Made by a program: the position numbers and the translations under genes
The notes under the pieces: generated by a model
Told to the model about the DNA's origin: nothing
Database searches by the model: none
Seen by the model: the letters and a program-made list of their open reading frames with translations, nothing else
NCBI GenBank assembly: GCA_026120185.1
Contig: JANUWF010001636.1
Location: forward strand, 124,001 to 188,000
Direction of reading: 5' to 3'
Source of the DNA: Voacanga thouarsii
Taxonomy: Eukaryota > Streptophyta > Magnoliopsida > Gentianales > Apocynaceae
DNA length: 64,000 bases
In this document: piece by piece, positions 31,072-42,970 of the stretch
How positions within the stretch are numbered: the first letter of the stretch is position 1
Layout of the letters: each line of letters begins with the position of its first letter

Positions 31072-32279
31072 TTTAGGATAAAATCACTATTAATTAAATT
31101 ATGTTCGTGTTATAAAATTAGGGTAGTGTTAGAATAAAATCTACACACTACACACTAAGAAAATTCTAACTATTCTTTGCACAAGAATTTCTCTTTAAAC
31201 TTCTCTCTTTCTTTCTCTCACAATTCTTTCTCTAATCTTTCTTTCACTAATCTTTCTTTCACAAAATGATGGTGTATTACAAGCTTAGAGAATAGCTCTA
31301 TTTATAGAGCTCTAATTAGTGAAATACATCATGGCATACATCATCTTCAACTAATCTCAATTAATGGTGTCTCCACTAAATGGTGGACATCCATAAAAAT
31401 CTTCTAATAATTCACATAAATCCATAATTATTGGAATCTCCATCAGTTCGAGATTTTTTGACATTATTTTAGATAATACATTAATAGCCGCATTAATATT
31501 GACAGCGCAAATGCGCTGGCTTAGCCACAGCCTTTTTTCGGGAGCGATTAGAGTCCACCCTTTCATGGGCTGGGCTTGCAAATGTAGGGGTAGAGACTCC
31601 TTGTATCCCATCCTTCTCGTTCGATCCGTGCTATTAACGAATTACCACTTATTCTGTGGTTTCGCGATTCAAAATAAGTGGTTGAGATCCTCTAGCCTTC
31701 CACCCCTGACTCTGGAGCAGCAGCAGCGAGGTATGGACACACAGGATTTTCTTGTCTCCTTTCATGTTACCAAGATTCATTGAATGTTAGGGAAACCATT
31801 TTGAATAATGAAAATGATTTGATGACAATGGGGTTCTGACTGCATATGGAATCACTCCCATAGTTGAGCTCTGGCATAACCTTTCAGTTCATTATGTGCA
31901 GGAAAACGTACAAGATGATAACAACATACAAAGGTTTCTGGAGATGCCCGATGGTGCTTCAGAATATTTTATCAGCTTTTCAAATCATTCGCAGCCAAAC
32001 CATAACCTAAACATCCCTTAACTGTGTACTTGGCTGAGGATCAAATTTACAGATATCTGTCCTCTTTCCGATACAGTTATACATCTAACATTCTGTTTGG
32101 ATATAATCACTAGTACCTATCTGTTCATGGTGGCTAACTCTGGCCATCGAACTGGCCTGCGTTTTCAGTTCGTTATTTGATCTGTAAAAGATGGGGTCTC
32201 TAAAGAATTCTGATCGAAATATGGTCCAGAAAAGCGTGAGAAGTAGTGATGCCCAGCTATAGATTCTTCTTCTCATCAC

Positions 32280-35200
32280 TCATTCTTGAATAGATTCAAG
32301 AATTGAGGATTTTCTTCGCATTAAGCGTGCCATTGAATTTAAAAATGTGACCGCAAGAAGCACACCTGAAATTAGGAACAGCAGAAAGAATGGTTCGATG
32401 TCAAAGCCGCCAAGGTCACCGTGAGACCTATTTGTTGAAGAGCAGTTGGAGAAGGAGGCGAGGCGCTTTCGCAATTGATTCAACGCCCCACTCTGTGTTA
32501 TTTTCAGGATTGCCTCTGAAATATCAATTGCCAAAGGGGAACCTTTTGGAAAGACCTGAGACACAAAGAAGAGAAAGCAGTGATGATTTATATCGCATAA
32601 GAGATCAGGAAGATAAAAATTTGATGTTCATCTTACAAAGCCAAAACCACCAAGTTCGAAACTTTGTCCTGCAATGGTGTAGCCATGGCAGTACTCTGCA
32701 ACGAAGATTTTGGCATGTGGGGCAACAAAGAATGCTGCTTTGATGTCTCCGTTCTCAAAAGCTTCAGGGTAGTCATGAATTGAATCCATCTTTCGGATGT
32801 TCTCGGGCTTGAAATGGAGAGCCTCTATTAAGAAACGAACTATGAAGGAGTTTCTATTACACCCAACTGGAGAATTCGTGCTGAGAAGATAGTCCACATC
32901 TACTATGGATGGCTCAAGACTCGGGACTGCCAGCATAGAAGTAATGGCAGCAGTAAAACATGCAGTGACAACCACAGAGTCGAATAGCCATGTTGACAGA
33001 AGCAGTCGAGATAAATTATTTCTGATTGTTTCTCCTGTAAACGGTTCTTCATGTCAAAAACTAAACAAAGTTGTCGACTTGAACTAGTTTAAGGATGGAT
33101 CGGATTAAGTGATGGACTTGTCGAGAGAGATCAACTTACTCTGTGCAAAAGATAGAACAGTCACAGAAAACCAAAGCATAGAGCCAATCTGTTGAGGAAA
33201 TGGACCTCTGAATTCTGGATTCTTGTTTACATGTTCATTCAACCAAATGACCACCCCAGTGGCAAGACTCATCGATGCAATAAGGATCCACATTTTCCAT
33301 GTAAATGCATTTAGAACTATAAGTCTGGTCTTTCTCACATCCGGCTTTACTTTCACTACCATGACAAGTCCTGATTCCATATAGGGTTGTGAGAAGTCGG
33401 CAATCTCGTAGCGGTCTGCCATTATTACTGTATCACCTACTGCTGCATCCAAGCTCTTTTTCGGAAGAATCAATGATCAGTATTCATTGGTTATGTTCGA
33501 AATTAAGGTGCCATGAATTATTCTCATTTTAGTAGAAAACAAGTGCATGTGTTGTTTGATGCAAACAATTAGATCAGTTCAGGAAGAAATAGTAATCATT
33601 TCCATACTTAGTTGCTTGTGAAAGCCGCATCAGTAGTGTCAGTACCTTATTATGAACTTTGGCCACCATTTCATCGTATGATCCATAATGGGGGACTAGC
33701 ACATGGTGCAGGTGATAAGGCAGCCGCTTCACTGCAGCTTCAAAGACTTCAATCGAAAACCCAGAAACGTTAGTTTCATTTCGATTGTGGTCGTATTTTA
33801 TATTAACAAACATATGAAAAGCACCCGTCGCAGGTACGCCTATTTTCAGGGGTTTCTCCATGCTGCCAAAAGTTACTCCCTTGGGAGCTGTTAACTCACC
33901 GCCTGGCCAATAAATTGAACTCAAATCTCCCACAAAACTATGGCCTATTCTCGTCCTTGTTCCATCATATTCAATCAGGTCTTCAGAAAAACCAAACTGG
34001 GGTGACCACAGAGCTATCTCTCGGTAGCTTCTACCAATCACATTTACAACTTGAAAAACAAGCTTTTGCAATAATGCACCATTCTTGAAGCTTATTTCTC
34101 CACTCAGTCCCTCAAAATTACTAGTTAAAATGTTATTAACTAACGCACTGGAGTTTGCCTTACCTTCTGCATTTTGCATTGCCTTTGCAATAGCCCGTGT
34201 TGCATCATATGCTCGAAGAGCATAGATACTTGGGCTGGAAAGTTTTTCCTCTTTTGGATGTTTTGATCTGTACTTTCTTCTAAACCTTCGCTCAAATGCT
34301 CTGAAAGACTCAGCAGTATCCGGATAGTTCGCCTTAAATCCAATCACGCCTTCCATATTATTGAGTATGACAGATGACTCAACAGAATCAAGAAGGTTTG
34401 CAAAGTCATCTGATACAATCCATGCATAACCCTTCGCCATCATTCCCAATTCTTTTGCTTTCTTGAAAAGAATTATGGCAAATTCCAGAGAGGCCCGTAA
34501 GACCGTAAAGACCTTAACATTCTTGCTTCTCAAACTCTTCAGCTCTTCCTCAATGAAATGTTTGGAATCCAAAAGAGAATTCATACTGGGGAAAGCTGAA
34601 TGATATTCGACTACGGATTCCACTTTTTGAAGCGAGTCTGAGAGGTGAGTGATGAGTGCAGAATCAACAGAATAACTGCTGCTACGCTCATAAATTGCTA
34701 TCACCTTTCGCCACCTGAAATGCCCAACTATGGCAGCGAGGCATTGCATTTGGACTGCCAGATCGTAACTCATCCTGATAAAGGATTGAGGTTGAGATGG
34801 CAGCAGTGGGGGAGGGCTAGCTGATGGAGTTAAGGAAATGATGGGGATATCCTTAGTGACTTCATCCAGCTCCCAAACCAGAGCAGCTTCTTGCAATGTC
34901 AACGCTCCAAGTATGGCATGCGCGTGATTCTTGTTTACAAGGTCAATCACTGCATTAGAGTAAAATGCAACCAATGTTTTAGACATACCATATTCATGCC
35001 AAATTAGGTCAAAAGATTTGTCAAGAAAGTTGAATTTTCTCAGCACGGTAGTGAAAGGTGCTAGTTGCAGAGTTCTAAATAATGAGAAAACATTATGCTA
35101 GAGAAGTTATCTGGGAACATTACCAGCAGAAGCTGCTCGAGCTGAGTTCCCTTGAGAATCCTGAAAATGGAAGTCCAGCTTAGAGCAATGTGTCCACCGG

Positions 35201-35403
35201 ACGAAGTCATGGACAGCCATCTCCACAGCAATTCTTTGCTCCTTACCCACCCGAGAGCTCTGATCAATCACGGTCACAATTGAACCAAACACATGGTTCT
35301 CTTTTACTTCGCAACCGTTCTTTTTCTGATCATTGGCTGATGATTTTGAAGCAGCAGCCAGTAAGAATATACCCAACAAGAAAGAGAATAGGCGAGAGGA
35401 CAT
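32280..35403 (-). CDS. Glutamate receptor-like cation channel (GLR, 5 exons)
   Basis: Coding exons are 35403-35124, 34949-33646, 33455-33140, 33034-32637 and 32555-32280, all GT/AG with matching phases, giving 857 residues. A signal peptide ([19 protein letters not shown]) leads into the amino-terminal ligand-binding fold ([42 protein letters not shown]). The glutamate-receptor domain follows: [44 protein letters not shown] and [13 protein letters not shown]. The channel part has M1 ([17 protein letters not shown]), pore ([16 protein letters not shown]), M3 ([11 protein letters not shown]) and, after the S2 lobe, M4 ([17 protein letters not shown]). Plant GLRs are plasma- or endomembrane amino-acid-gated Ca2+-permeable channels. 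M3 departs from the usual SYTANL-type sequence. The frame is intact; the clade cannot be fixed by eye. Confidence 0.93.
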
Positions 35404-38374
35404 GTCTGATACAAAGACCCGACTTTGTGGATGAAATGACCAGCAAGTCGAACGACTTGCAAAATAAAAAGAGTTGATTTCTTAGAATCATGCTCAAGAA
35501 TCTTTGTTACGACTGATTCAAACACATTACCAAAATGCTTGCGACAGTGACATAGTGCCCAATGGTGCTGGATCTTAAGGAATCAGAAATCCTTGTGAAA
35601 TTTCTGATAAATTTTCAGTCTGAAACGTATTCTTGTTAATCAACACACCAAAAGTCAACAAAGAAAGCCCTCTTTCTCTTCTTCGTTTTTTTTCCAGTTG
35701 CTAATTTCTTATTAAATTTTATGCATGCAAGACCATAAGACAATAATTGAATGAAAGGGTGATGAAGCATTGGATGAAATAGTAATGCAATGTGTCTCAA
35801 TTGCTAATCAGTTTCCCAAATACTCGCAATATTTTATACTCGCAGAAAAAAAGTCAGCTTCCCAGAAAGTTTGCCAGAAGTGAGAAGATTAACTTGAATG
35901 CTACCTTGCAATTTAGCAGAGTTTAATATCTGACAGAGAAGCTTGCTTGGAGACCTGGACAGACTCAGTTGTTCAGAAAGAATGACAGACTAATGTAATC
36001 TTCAAGTATTTCTTTCGTTCCTGATTCCCGGTGGTTCCAAAGACCGATCTTGGAGAATGCTTGATTTTCAGTTGCAACTCCAGCCTTCCTAAGAATCCAA
36101 ATATTTGGTATGCCCTGACAACTTATTTTAGTTGTAACATATTGTTGAAGGAGACATAGGTCTCAAACTAAATTACGTCTCGTCATTATTCCTACAATTT
36201 AATTATTTGATACTGATTTATTTACTAATTAAAAAATATTCAACTAACTAATTTATTATAATATTTTACAGTGAAAATATATTTTCTTTGTCATTTTAAA
36301 AAAGAATTGTTGAATTGAAATTCTATGAAAATTGCATGACTAAATATGAATATTTATTATTATAGCATGAACATCTTGACGATTATATAAATATCACTTA
36401 GGATGGATAAGACCGATTTTCTTTTCTTTCCAGTCAAAGCCTTTAGTTCTTCGTCATGTTGAAGAAGGATTGTTAAGTTAAAATTTTGCGCGAATATTTA
36501 TTACTAATCTTTGGTTTTTTGTCATGTTCAAGAAAGATAGTTAAGTTGGCATTATACATAAATTGTGCGAGTATTTATTACTAATCTTTGGTTCTTTGTT
36601 ACGTTAAAGAAGGATTGTAAAGTTAGAATTATACAGAAATTGCAAGAATATTTATTACTAGTCTTTGATTATGTGTCACTTTGAAGAAGGATTGTTACTA
36701 GTCTTTGGAATTATGCAGAAATTGCACGAGATTTTATTACTAGTCTTTGGTTCTTTGTCACGTTGAAGAACATTTATTACTAGTCTTTGATTCTGTGTCA
36801 CTTTGAAGAAGGATTGTTACTAGTCTTTGGAATTCTGTAGAAATTGCACGAGATTTTATTACTAGTCTTTGGTTCTTTGTCACGTTGAAGAAGGATTAAG
36901 AAGTTGAAATTCTACGAAATTACCCAACTAAATATGAATATTTATTATTATTATTATATGAATATCTTCACGATTATATGAATATCACTTTGGATGACTA
37001 ATATCCATTTCCTTTTCTTGATTTAATTCTATCCGGAAAGTCAGTCAAAGTCTTTGGTTTTTTGTCATGTTGAAAATGATTGTTAAGTTGGAATTCTTCA
37101 AAATTTGCATAACTAAATATGAATATTTATTACTAGTATTTGGCTTTTTGTCATGTTGAAGAAAGATTGTTTACTTGGAATTCTATAAAAATTACGTGAC
37201 TAAATATGAATATTTATTACTATTGTATGAATATATTTATGATTATATAAATATCACATACAATTTATATAATTAGTCGGGATTATATGAATATCATTCA
37301 CAATTATACAAATAATAATAATAAAATAATATCGTTGTATTAAATTTTGTTAATATATAATTATTTTTATTATCACTGATTTTTTATTTTTTAAAATTTA
37401 ACTAAAAATGACTCTATAATTTTCGTATGGAGCCAAATCTGTTGACTTGATTATAAGCAATCAGCCACTGGAGGCCGTTGAATTCCAATGCGGGGCCCAC
37501 TTGAATCGCTTTGCATAAGTATGTTTTTATAGTATGATTCAGGTTTCTCAATTTAGATCAACAAAGAAGGCTCTTGCCGTCAGTGATATTCATATCAGGG
37601 ATATTGTGTTGAGACAACGAAATAAAGTTACCATATTTCCCAAACGCTTGATATAAATGTATTTGATTTTTCAAAAAAAAAAAAACTCTAAAAACACAAT
37701 GTATCAAACTTTTGAAGTTCGAATCTAAATTTTGAGTATTAAATTTATACCTAATTTACATAAGTATAAGATATTAGACAAGATTCATTTTTAATTCTTC
37801 AAATAAAAAATCATTAAGAATAAAAATATTATAAGTCTCGAACTATAAAAATTAAATAGGTTAATTTTTTAATTGAAAAATAACTTCTATTATATTAAAT
37901 TATATTATTATAAAAATGAATTTTATATAAAAATAAAATAATATATTAAATTATATTCCTTTCATCTTAATTAAATTAATAATAATTGATTTAGTATAAG
38001 ATTTTATGTAAAATTAAAAATGACAATATAATAATAGTATATTATAATAAAAATAAATATATATAAGTTGTGAAATACTTTATTTCAAATTTAGATATAT
38101 AAAAATAATATATGACAAATATATTAATTATTTTATAATATATAATTTTTTAATTTTTTAAAAATGATAAATATGTTAACTTAATTAGAATAGAAAAATA
38201 ATATTAAAATTATCATTATGAATATAATCTACATAAACTACATGTATTAGAGAGTTGTATTTCATGCAGATATAACTACCTAATCCCTACAATCCAAGTA
38301 AAAATTTCACATTCCCGAATATATATCCATTTGATCACCAAAAATCTAGCCCGCCAAAGAACAAAATCTCTCTC
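35404..38374. other. Intergenic; minisatellite and AT-rich DNA
   Basis: This is the GLR 5' flank, then the tandem array (separate entry), then about 37500-38280 of very AT-rich DNA with no gene. Confidence 0.6.
36295..37260. repeat. Minisatellite-like tandem array, unit about 60-90 bp
   Basis: A unit built from CTTTGGTTCTTTGTCACGTT, GAAGAAGGATTGTTAAGTT, GGAATTCTACAGAAATTGCA and ATATTTATTACTAGT recurs about ten times with length variants. A longer block (GACTAAATATGAATATTTAT followed by ATATGAATATC) recurs near 36345, 36925 and 37200, giving a compound structure. Confidence 0.8.
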
Positions 38375-39055
38375 TTTCGGGAAATTTTTATATGAACTTG
38401 GTCCACTATCCCACCTATGGATCGAATCCTTCAAACAGCAACATCTGTTCATTTGGATTATTTTAATCTAACTCAATTTTTTTTCCCTTTTTTTTTTGTT
38501 CCTTTTTCTCCCTAACCCCAACCATGGTTAAGAAGAAGCCATTCTCGATGTGGTGAAATATCAAATTTCCGCCAAAACTCTCCAAAGCACCAGATTCCAT
38601 GCCCTCAAGCTCTTCACTCTGCTCTCATCTCCCCTGCTCGACGGTGACCTCCGATCTTTGTCTTTCTCTTTTTTTATCTAACAATGTGGCTTCCACTTTA
38701 GGCGTAGCTACAGCCTACAGACATTCTTAGACGGTTTGAGTGAGGTCTGCTTTTTCTTCCTTCTTTTCCCAGTTGTAATCTGCTGCCTGCCGGACCTCCT
38801 CCATCTCTCTCTTTCTGTCCGCACATCTTTCCGATCGACAATGCAGCTTCATTTCTAGGTGTAGATCCAGAGATTCTACTGGTGTGAGCTTCAATTTGCA
38901 ACCCCAAAACTAATCTACCAGTTTGATGTGAGATTTCTTGTATCCCTGTGTTTCATTTTGGTTTGAGGACATTTGCCAATACTCTTCTTGGATAGACTGA
39001 TTATTTCACATGAGCATGGTATTTGTGGCATGTACCAATAGCTGAGTCTTTTATT
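38375..39055 (+). repeat. Left arm of a long inverted repeat
   Basis: This is a diverged reverse complement of 45417-46053: both carry CCTAACCCCAACCATGGTTAA-type DNA, CCAAAACTCTCCAAAGCACC, CTCCCCTGCTCGAC and GGCATGTACCAATAGCT. The outer end continues with DNA similar to the far side of the MULE (from 61493), so this arm is a related version of the site without the MULE. Confidence 0.85.
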
Positions 39056-39528
39056 GCTAACCAACTGTGACAATGATCATGTATTGTGTCCAATTTTGTT
39101 ACGTATTAGAACGATTCGTATGTATTGTGTAATATTTAGGAATTTAGCATTGTATTGGAGTCTACCATGGATGTTGTTTCCATACTGCTTAGAACTATGA
39201 ATTCTGATTTCAAATTCTATTCGTTAAAGTTTTTAAGCTTTTTATCTATTTTTCATGTGTGTTTTATCTCAATTGTAACCTTTTACTAATTGATTAACTC
39301 AGTAAAAAAAGTGTCTTGATCTGGGGATGCATTCATTGGCCTAAAGTTTGTATACTTCGTCACGCATTGTTCAAGAGTATTTTAACCTCAATTGATCAAT
39401 GGGCTAGTTTCCTTGGTAGTTGCAATAAGAGACTGGAGGGTAACTAGGCAGAAGCTACTTGAAAACTCTGTTAAGAGCTTCTAGGCCTATGAAGAAGCTG
39501 GTTCCCACTATTAAAAAGTTTCAGAAAT

Positions 39529-39680
39529 TGGTGTTTTTAATATGCATTTTACTCATTCTTTTTAGCTTAAAAAGAAAATGCTCATTTCTGAAGGTTCTAC
39601 TAATATTGATACTTTTATCCTTACTCTGATGCATTAGTTTCCTTTGATGGGTCTCACGGCTAGGCAAAAGCTGGTGGAAG
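39529..39680 (+). repeat. Direct duplicate, copy 1
   Basis: It matches 41616-41766 closely (GTGTTTTTAATATGCATTTT, GCTTAAAAAGAAAATGCT, CTGATGCATTAGTTTCC). The hAT MITE is inserted at the right end of this copy and is absent from the other. Confidence 0.8.
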
Positions 39681-40318
39681 TAGGGATGACAATAAGGTCG
39701 GATCGAGTTGGGGACTAAAAATCCCAGCCTGGTCTTGCATACATCCCGTTTTCCCGTCCTTGTCACAGGAAAAAGTGGGGATCCCCACCCCAGGCCAGTC
39801 GGGGACAAATAATCCCCAGTCCTAGCCTAGGGGGGAAGAGGGGGCCTGTTTGGACCCAGAAAATTTTTAAAAGATTTTTTTTTACCTCCGATATATTTTT
39901 ATTCAAAACTTTTTAATTATTTCAAAAAATTTTGAGGTGGTTTCTAAGTGTTCACGTATTAATCATAGCACTAAATTAGTAAAAGCAAAATTGATAATTT
40001 ATAGTTTTTCTTTTTTCTTCTTTTTTTCTATTTTTTTAATTTTATATACATATATAATCTATTTATATATACATATATAATCATATATATATATATATAT
40101 ATATAATAGTCTACTTATAATTTACATAGTATGTATATATAAATACATATAATGTAAAATATATGTGGGCCAAGAGCGGGGATCATGCAATCCCCGTCCC
40201 CAGTTGGTGAGCCGAGGAATAAAGCCCTCGGTCCCGTCTCTACTTAAATCGGAGAATTTGTTAGGCTGGGTCAGGCCGAGACGGGTCCCCGGTGTAAACG
40301 GAGATATTGCCATCCCTA
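39681..40318 (+). mobile_element. hAT-like MITE with 8-bp target duplication
   Basis: The 638-bp element starts TAGGGATGACAAT and ends ATTGCCATCCCTA, a 13-bp inverted repeat with one mismatch. It is flanked on both sides by GGTGGAAG (39673-39680 and 40319-40326), an exact 8-bp target duplication as made by hAT transposases. GC-rich ends surround an AT-rich core with a TA microsatellite. There is no coding capacity; movement would need a transposase in trans. A diverged copy in the opposite orientation is at 8789-9383. Confidence 0.92.
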
Positions 40319-41079
40319 GGTGGAAGCAAAGAAGAAAGGTCTTATGGCTAGGCAAAAACAAGAAGCTATAGTGACAAAAGTATCATTTCAAGTTTCAATC
40401 GTTTTAGTAAGAATATTAGTTTGATTGGTAATTCTGGTTTTCAAGTCTTGTCATCCTTTTGTTAGGCTGATACATGATTGCGTGAGTTCACTTTATCTTA
40501 GTGGTAGTCTTTTCCTAACTTCTGAAACCAAACTAGATTCCTGTTACCCTGGAGCTAGAAAGAACTAGCACATTTTTGAATTCTTGTTGGTTGTCAGGTA
40601 TAGTTAGACTTGTGCAAACAAGTTGCTGACTTGTTCAAGCTTATTGATTAGGAAATCAGTGTGTTTTGCTTAATTAGTGTAAATTTCTTTGCCCTTTGAG
40701 GTCCAAATAACTAGTGTTTGGTTCAGCAGGTTCGATTGATGCACATGTATAAATTTTTGTCAAAGGTGTTTCAGCGACTGCAGCTTAGATAACTGCTTGC
40801 CAATGTTTGCTTGCTTATCCTGGTGTTAAAAGTTGATAAATGATAGGTAATATGGTTTTGTTATGGTCTAATCACAGATAATGCATCATAATGCATCTTC
40901 TTTTTAATTTTGTCTATTTCTTTTTCTTTTTTCCCTAATCAATGTGATTTTTCATATTTGCTGTCACATAAACTCATTTCTTCAAAATTCTGTGTAAAAA
41001 TGTCCTCACTGGTATGAAGGGGCCATGGCAATGGGATTGCATTGCAATGGCCAATTTGGAAGGGCCAGAGAGGAATATT

Positions 41080-41334
41080 CATTGCAAACTCTGAACAAAA
41101 GAAAATAAAGCCAATATATCCAAAACAAACAAACAAAAGTTCACTCCTACTAAAAGAGTTCTTAGCTTTCTTACCTTCATCAATGTAACTCTTTCAGTAT
41201 GAGTGAAAATCACTGAAAATCACTGATTACTATTTTTCCCTTTTCTTCTTTTAGTAGGAGTTAGTAGGAGTGAACTTTTGTCTGTTTGTTTTGGATATAC
41301 AAGCTTTATTTTCTTTTGTTCAGAGTTTGCAATG
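41080..41334. repeat. Long hairpin (inverted repeat)
   Basis: The left arm (41080-41156) and right arm (41248-41334) are near-perfect reverse complements, for example CATTGCAAACTCTGAACAAA versus TTTGTTCAGAGTTTGCAATG and GTTCACTCCTACTAAAAG versus its complement. The spacer is about 90 bp and an extra GTTAGTAGGA is inserted in the right arm. It may be a foldback element or a small-RNA source. Confidence 0.85.
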
Positions 41335-41615
41335 TATAGTAAGGCCTAACATATTCTCTGAACTGTGCAAAATATGATTATTAATGGTTCCAAGCCTTAT
41401 ATCTACGAGTATTGATATTGTAGTTTACACATTGAAAACCAGAAGAATTGCTCCTGTGGGTGATTTTGGCTATTTATTTATTATGGTCATCAATCAACAT
41501 GTGTTCTCTCAGGGATAGTGTTTTGCATTGCACTTTTTGGCCTTGGCCTAGAATCATATTTTGCCAACCCTTCGAAGCAGCTCAATACATGTCTAGTTAT
41601 TGGGTGCTTCGTATG

Positions 41616-41766
41616 TGTGTTTTTAATATGCATTTTCCTCATTGATTTTAGCTTAAAAAGAAAATGCTTGTTCTGAAGGTTCTGCTAATATTGATCCTTT
41701 TATCCTTAGTCTGATGCATTAGTTTCCTTGATGGGTCTCATGGCTAGTCAAAAGCAAGTGGAAACT
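41616..41766 (+). repeat. Direct duplicate, copy 2 (MITE-free)
   Basis: This is the partner of 39529-39680. At the place where copy 1 has the MITE, this copy reads AAAAGCAAGTGGAAAC without interruption. Confidence 0.8.
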
Positions 41767-42656
41767 AAATTATGGCTGGCCATTTGCTAAATTATCTTAG
41801 CCAGTGGTACACCTTGTGACAAGTGGTACCTATAATAGCGGTTTCAGTTTTATCAGTACTCAAATTCTATTTGGGACTTACTACCAGGAACAATCAATTT
41901 AGAGAATCATAGTTGTGGCTGCGAAGTGCCACTATAGTAGAACAAGTTGATTAGAGAAATGCTTTGTTGTACACTCTTTTCGTGGTTTCTGTTGTTAATT
42001 CAGTAACGACATTAGTTATCCAAGCATTGCACCACTTTGTTGTACATTGTGAAGATGATGATTAGTTTTGTTAGGCTTTGGTTTATTGTTCATTGAATGA
42101 ATGAGGGCAACTATTTTGCTTCGTCTCTCATTGGCAATGTGTTTCCAATCGTCTCTCATGGTTTAAATTTGTTGGTTCATCAACTAAAGACTCCATCTTC
42201 ATGTGACTTGAATAGTGGCTGATATGGTGTTGTTTAATTTATGAAGCAGTGTTGGAACTTTAGAAGAGAAAATTAGAACAAAAAGAAAGAATCAGAGGGA
42301 AGAAGAATTCAACAAGAAAATGCACAACACAGAATCTGATTCATCATTACCTCTATTTATTATAAAAAGATGGTCAAACTATTAAAAAAGATCCATCTTC
42401 AAACTAGACAGAACATGTGCAAAACATGTGCATCTGTGGGGGAAAGGAGAGAACCATAACAATGAACAAAGTTGTAAATTGAATAATCCAAGGACAAAAG
42501 ATCTAGTAGCTATATACCTTAAAAAGACTGCAATACAACCTTGAAAAGAAGGAATTTGCAAAATATGAAAACAAACTGCATTGATTCATTAGTTAGCCAG
42601 CTTGTCTCCATACAACAATGAAATGAACCATTCTAGACATACATCTAATCAATAGT

Positions 42657-42970
42657 CTAATTCAAATACAGTGTTGTACAACTATCACCTAAGCTGACAA
42701 TATCATTTCTTTTTAAGCCATCTAAGAGGGGGTCGTGGGGTGGAAATGGCTCAAAATATGGATTGAAATATTTAGCATTTAAAGAAGATGCCCTCTTATA
42801 GTCCTTGTGGTTTGTTGTTCTGCTTGGAGCTTCTTTGTTTGCATTTTTATTTGACAGCCATGCTTGCTCAGCTTCTTCGAGCGACGAAAAATATTTGAAA
42901 ATAGTTCCTCTATAACCATTAGTTGCTTTGTGACAGTCCACCGAATTTTCAAATATCCCATATTGTCTCC
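42657..42970 (-). CDS. Exon with viroplasmin-type RNase H N-terminal domain (partial gene)
   Basis: After a T-rich acceptor (TTTTCAAG) the exon codes for GRQYGIFENSVDCHKATNGY, then RGTIFKYFSSLEEAEQAW and about 60 more residues to a stop. The pattern GRxxGIF...C...NGYxGxxFKxFxSxxEAExAW is that of the N-terminal domain of cellular RNase HI and related plant proteins (PF01693), which binds RNA/DNA hybrids. No catalytic RNase H domain follows, because the exon stops soon after. The upstream exon or exons should lie between here and 46 kb, perhaps in the right inverted-repeat arm, but I could not join one in phase. It may be a short plant protein or a fragment. Confidence 0.6.

Larger units (their letters stand above)
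27919..32279. other. Intergenic region between NDR and GLR genes
   Basis: This holds a foldback MITE (28627-28752), two degraded MITE-like stretches (about 28960-29200 and 29960-30235), a SINE with internal repeats (30520-31071), and then a plus-strand pyrimidine-rich stretch with repeated ATCTTTCTTTCAC near 31230-31265. The region 31120-31620 may be a remnant LTR (a TTTATAGAG TATA-like string lies at 31301-31310) but has no matching partner. No gene is supported. Confidence 0.55.
39056..42656. other. Interior of inverted-repeat segment, no gene recognised
   Basis: This includes a duplicated block (39529-39680 and 41616-41766), a hAT MITE and a long hairpin. I see no coding region. Confidence 0.55.

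Noticed and set aside
31357..31611. Minus-strand 84-residue frame
   Set aside because: It sits in a repetitive region that may be an LTR remnant and shows no known domain.
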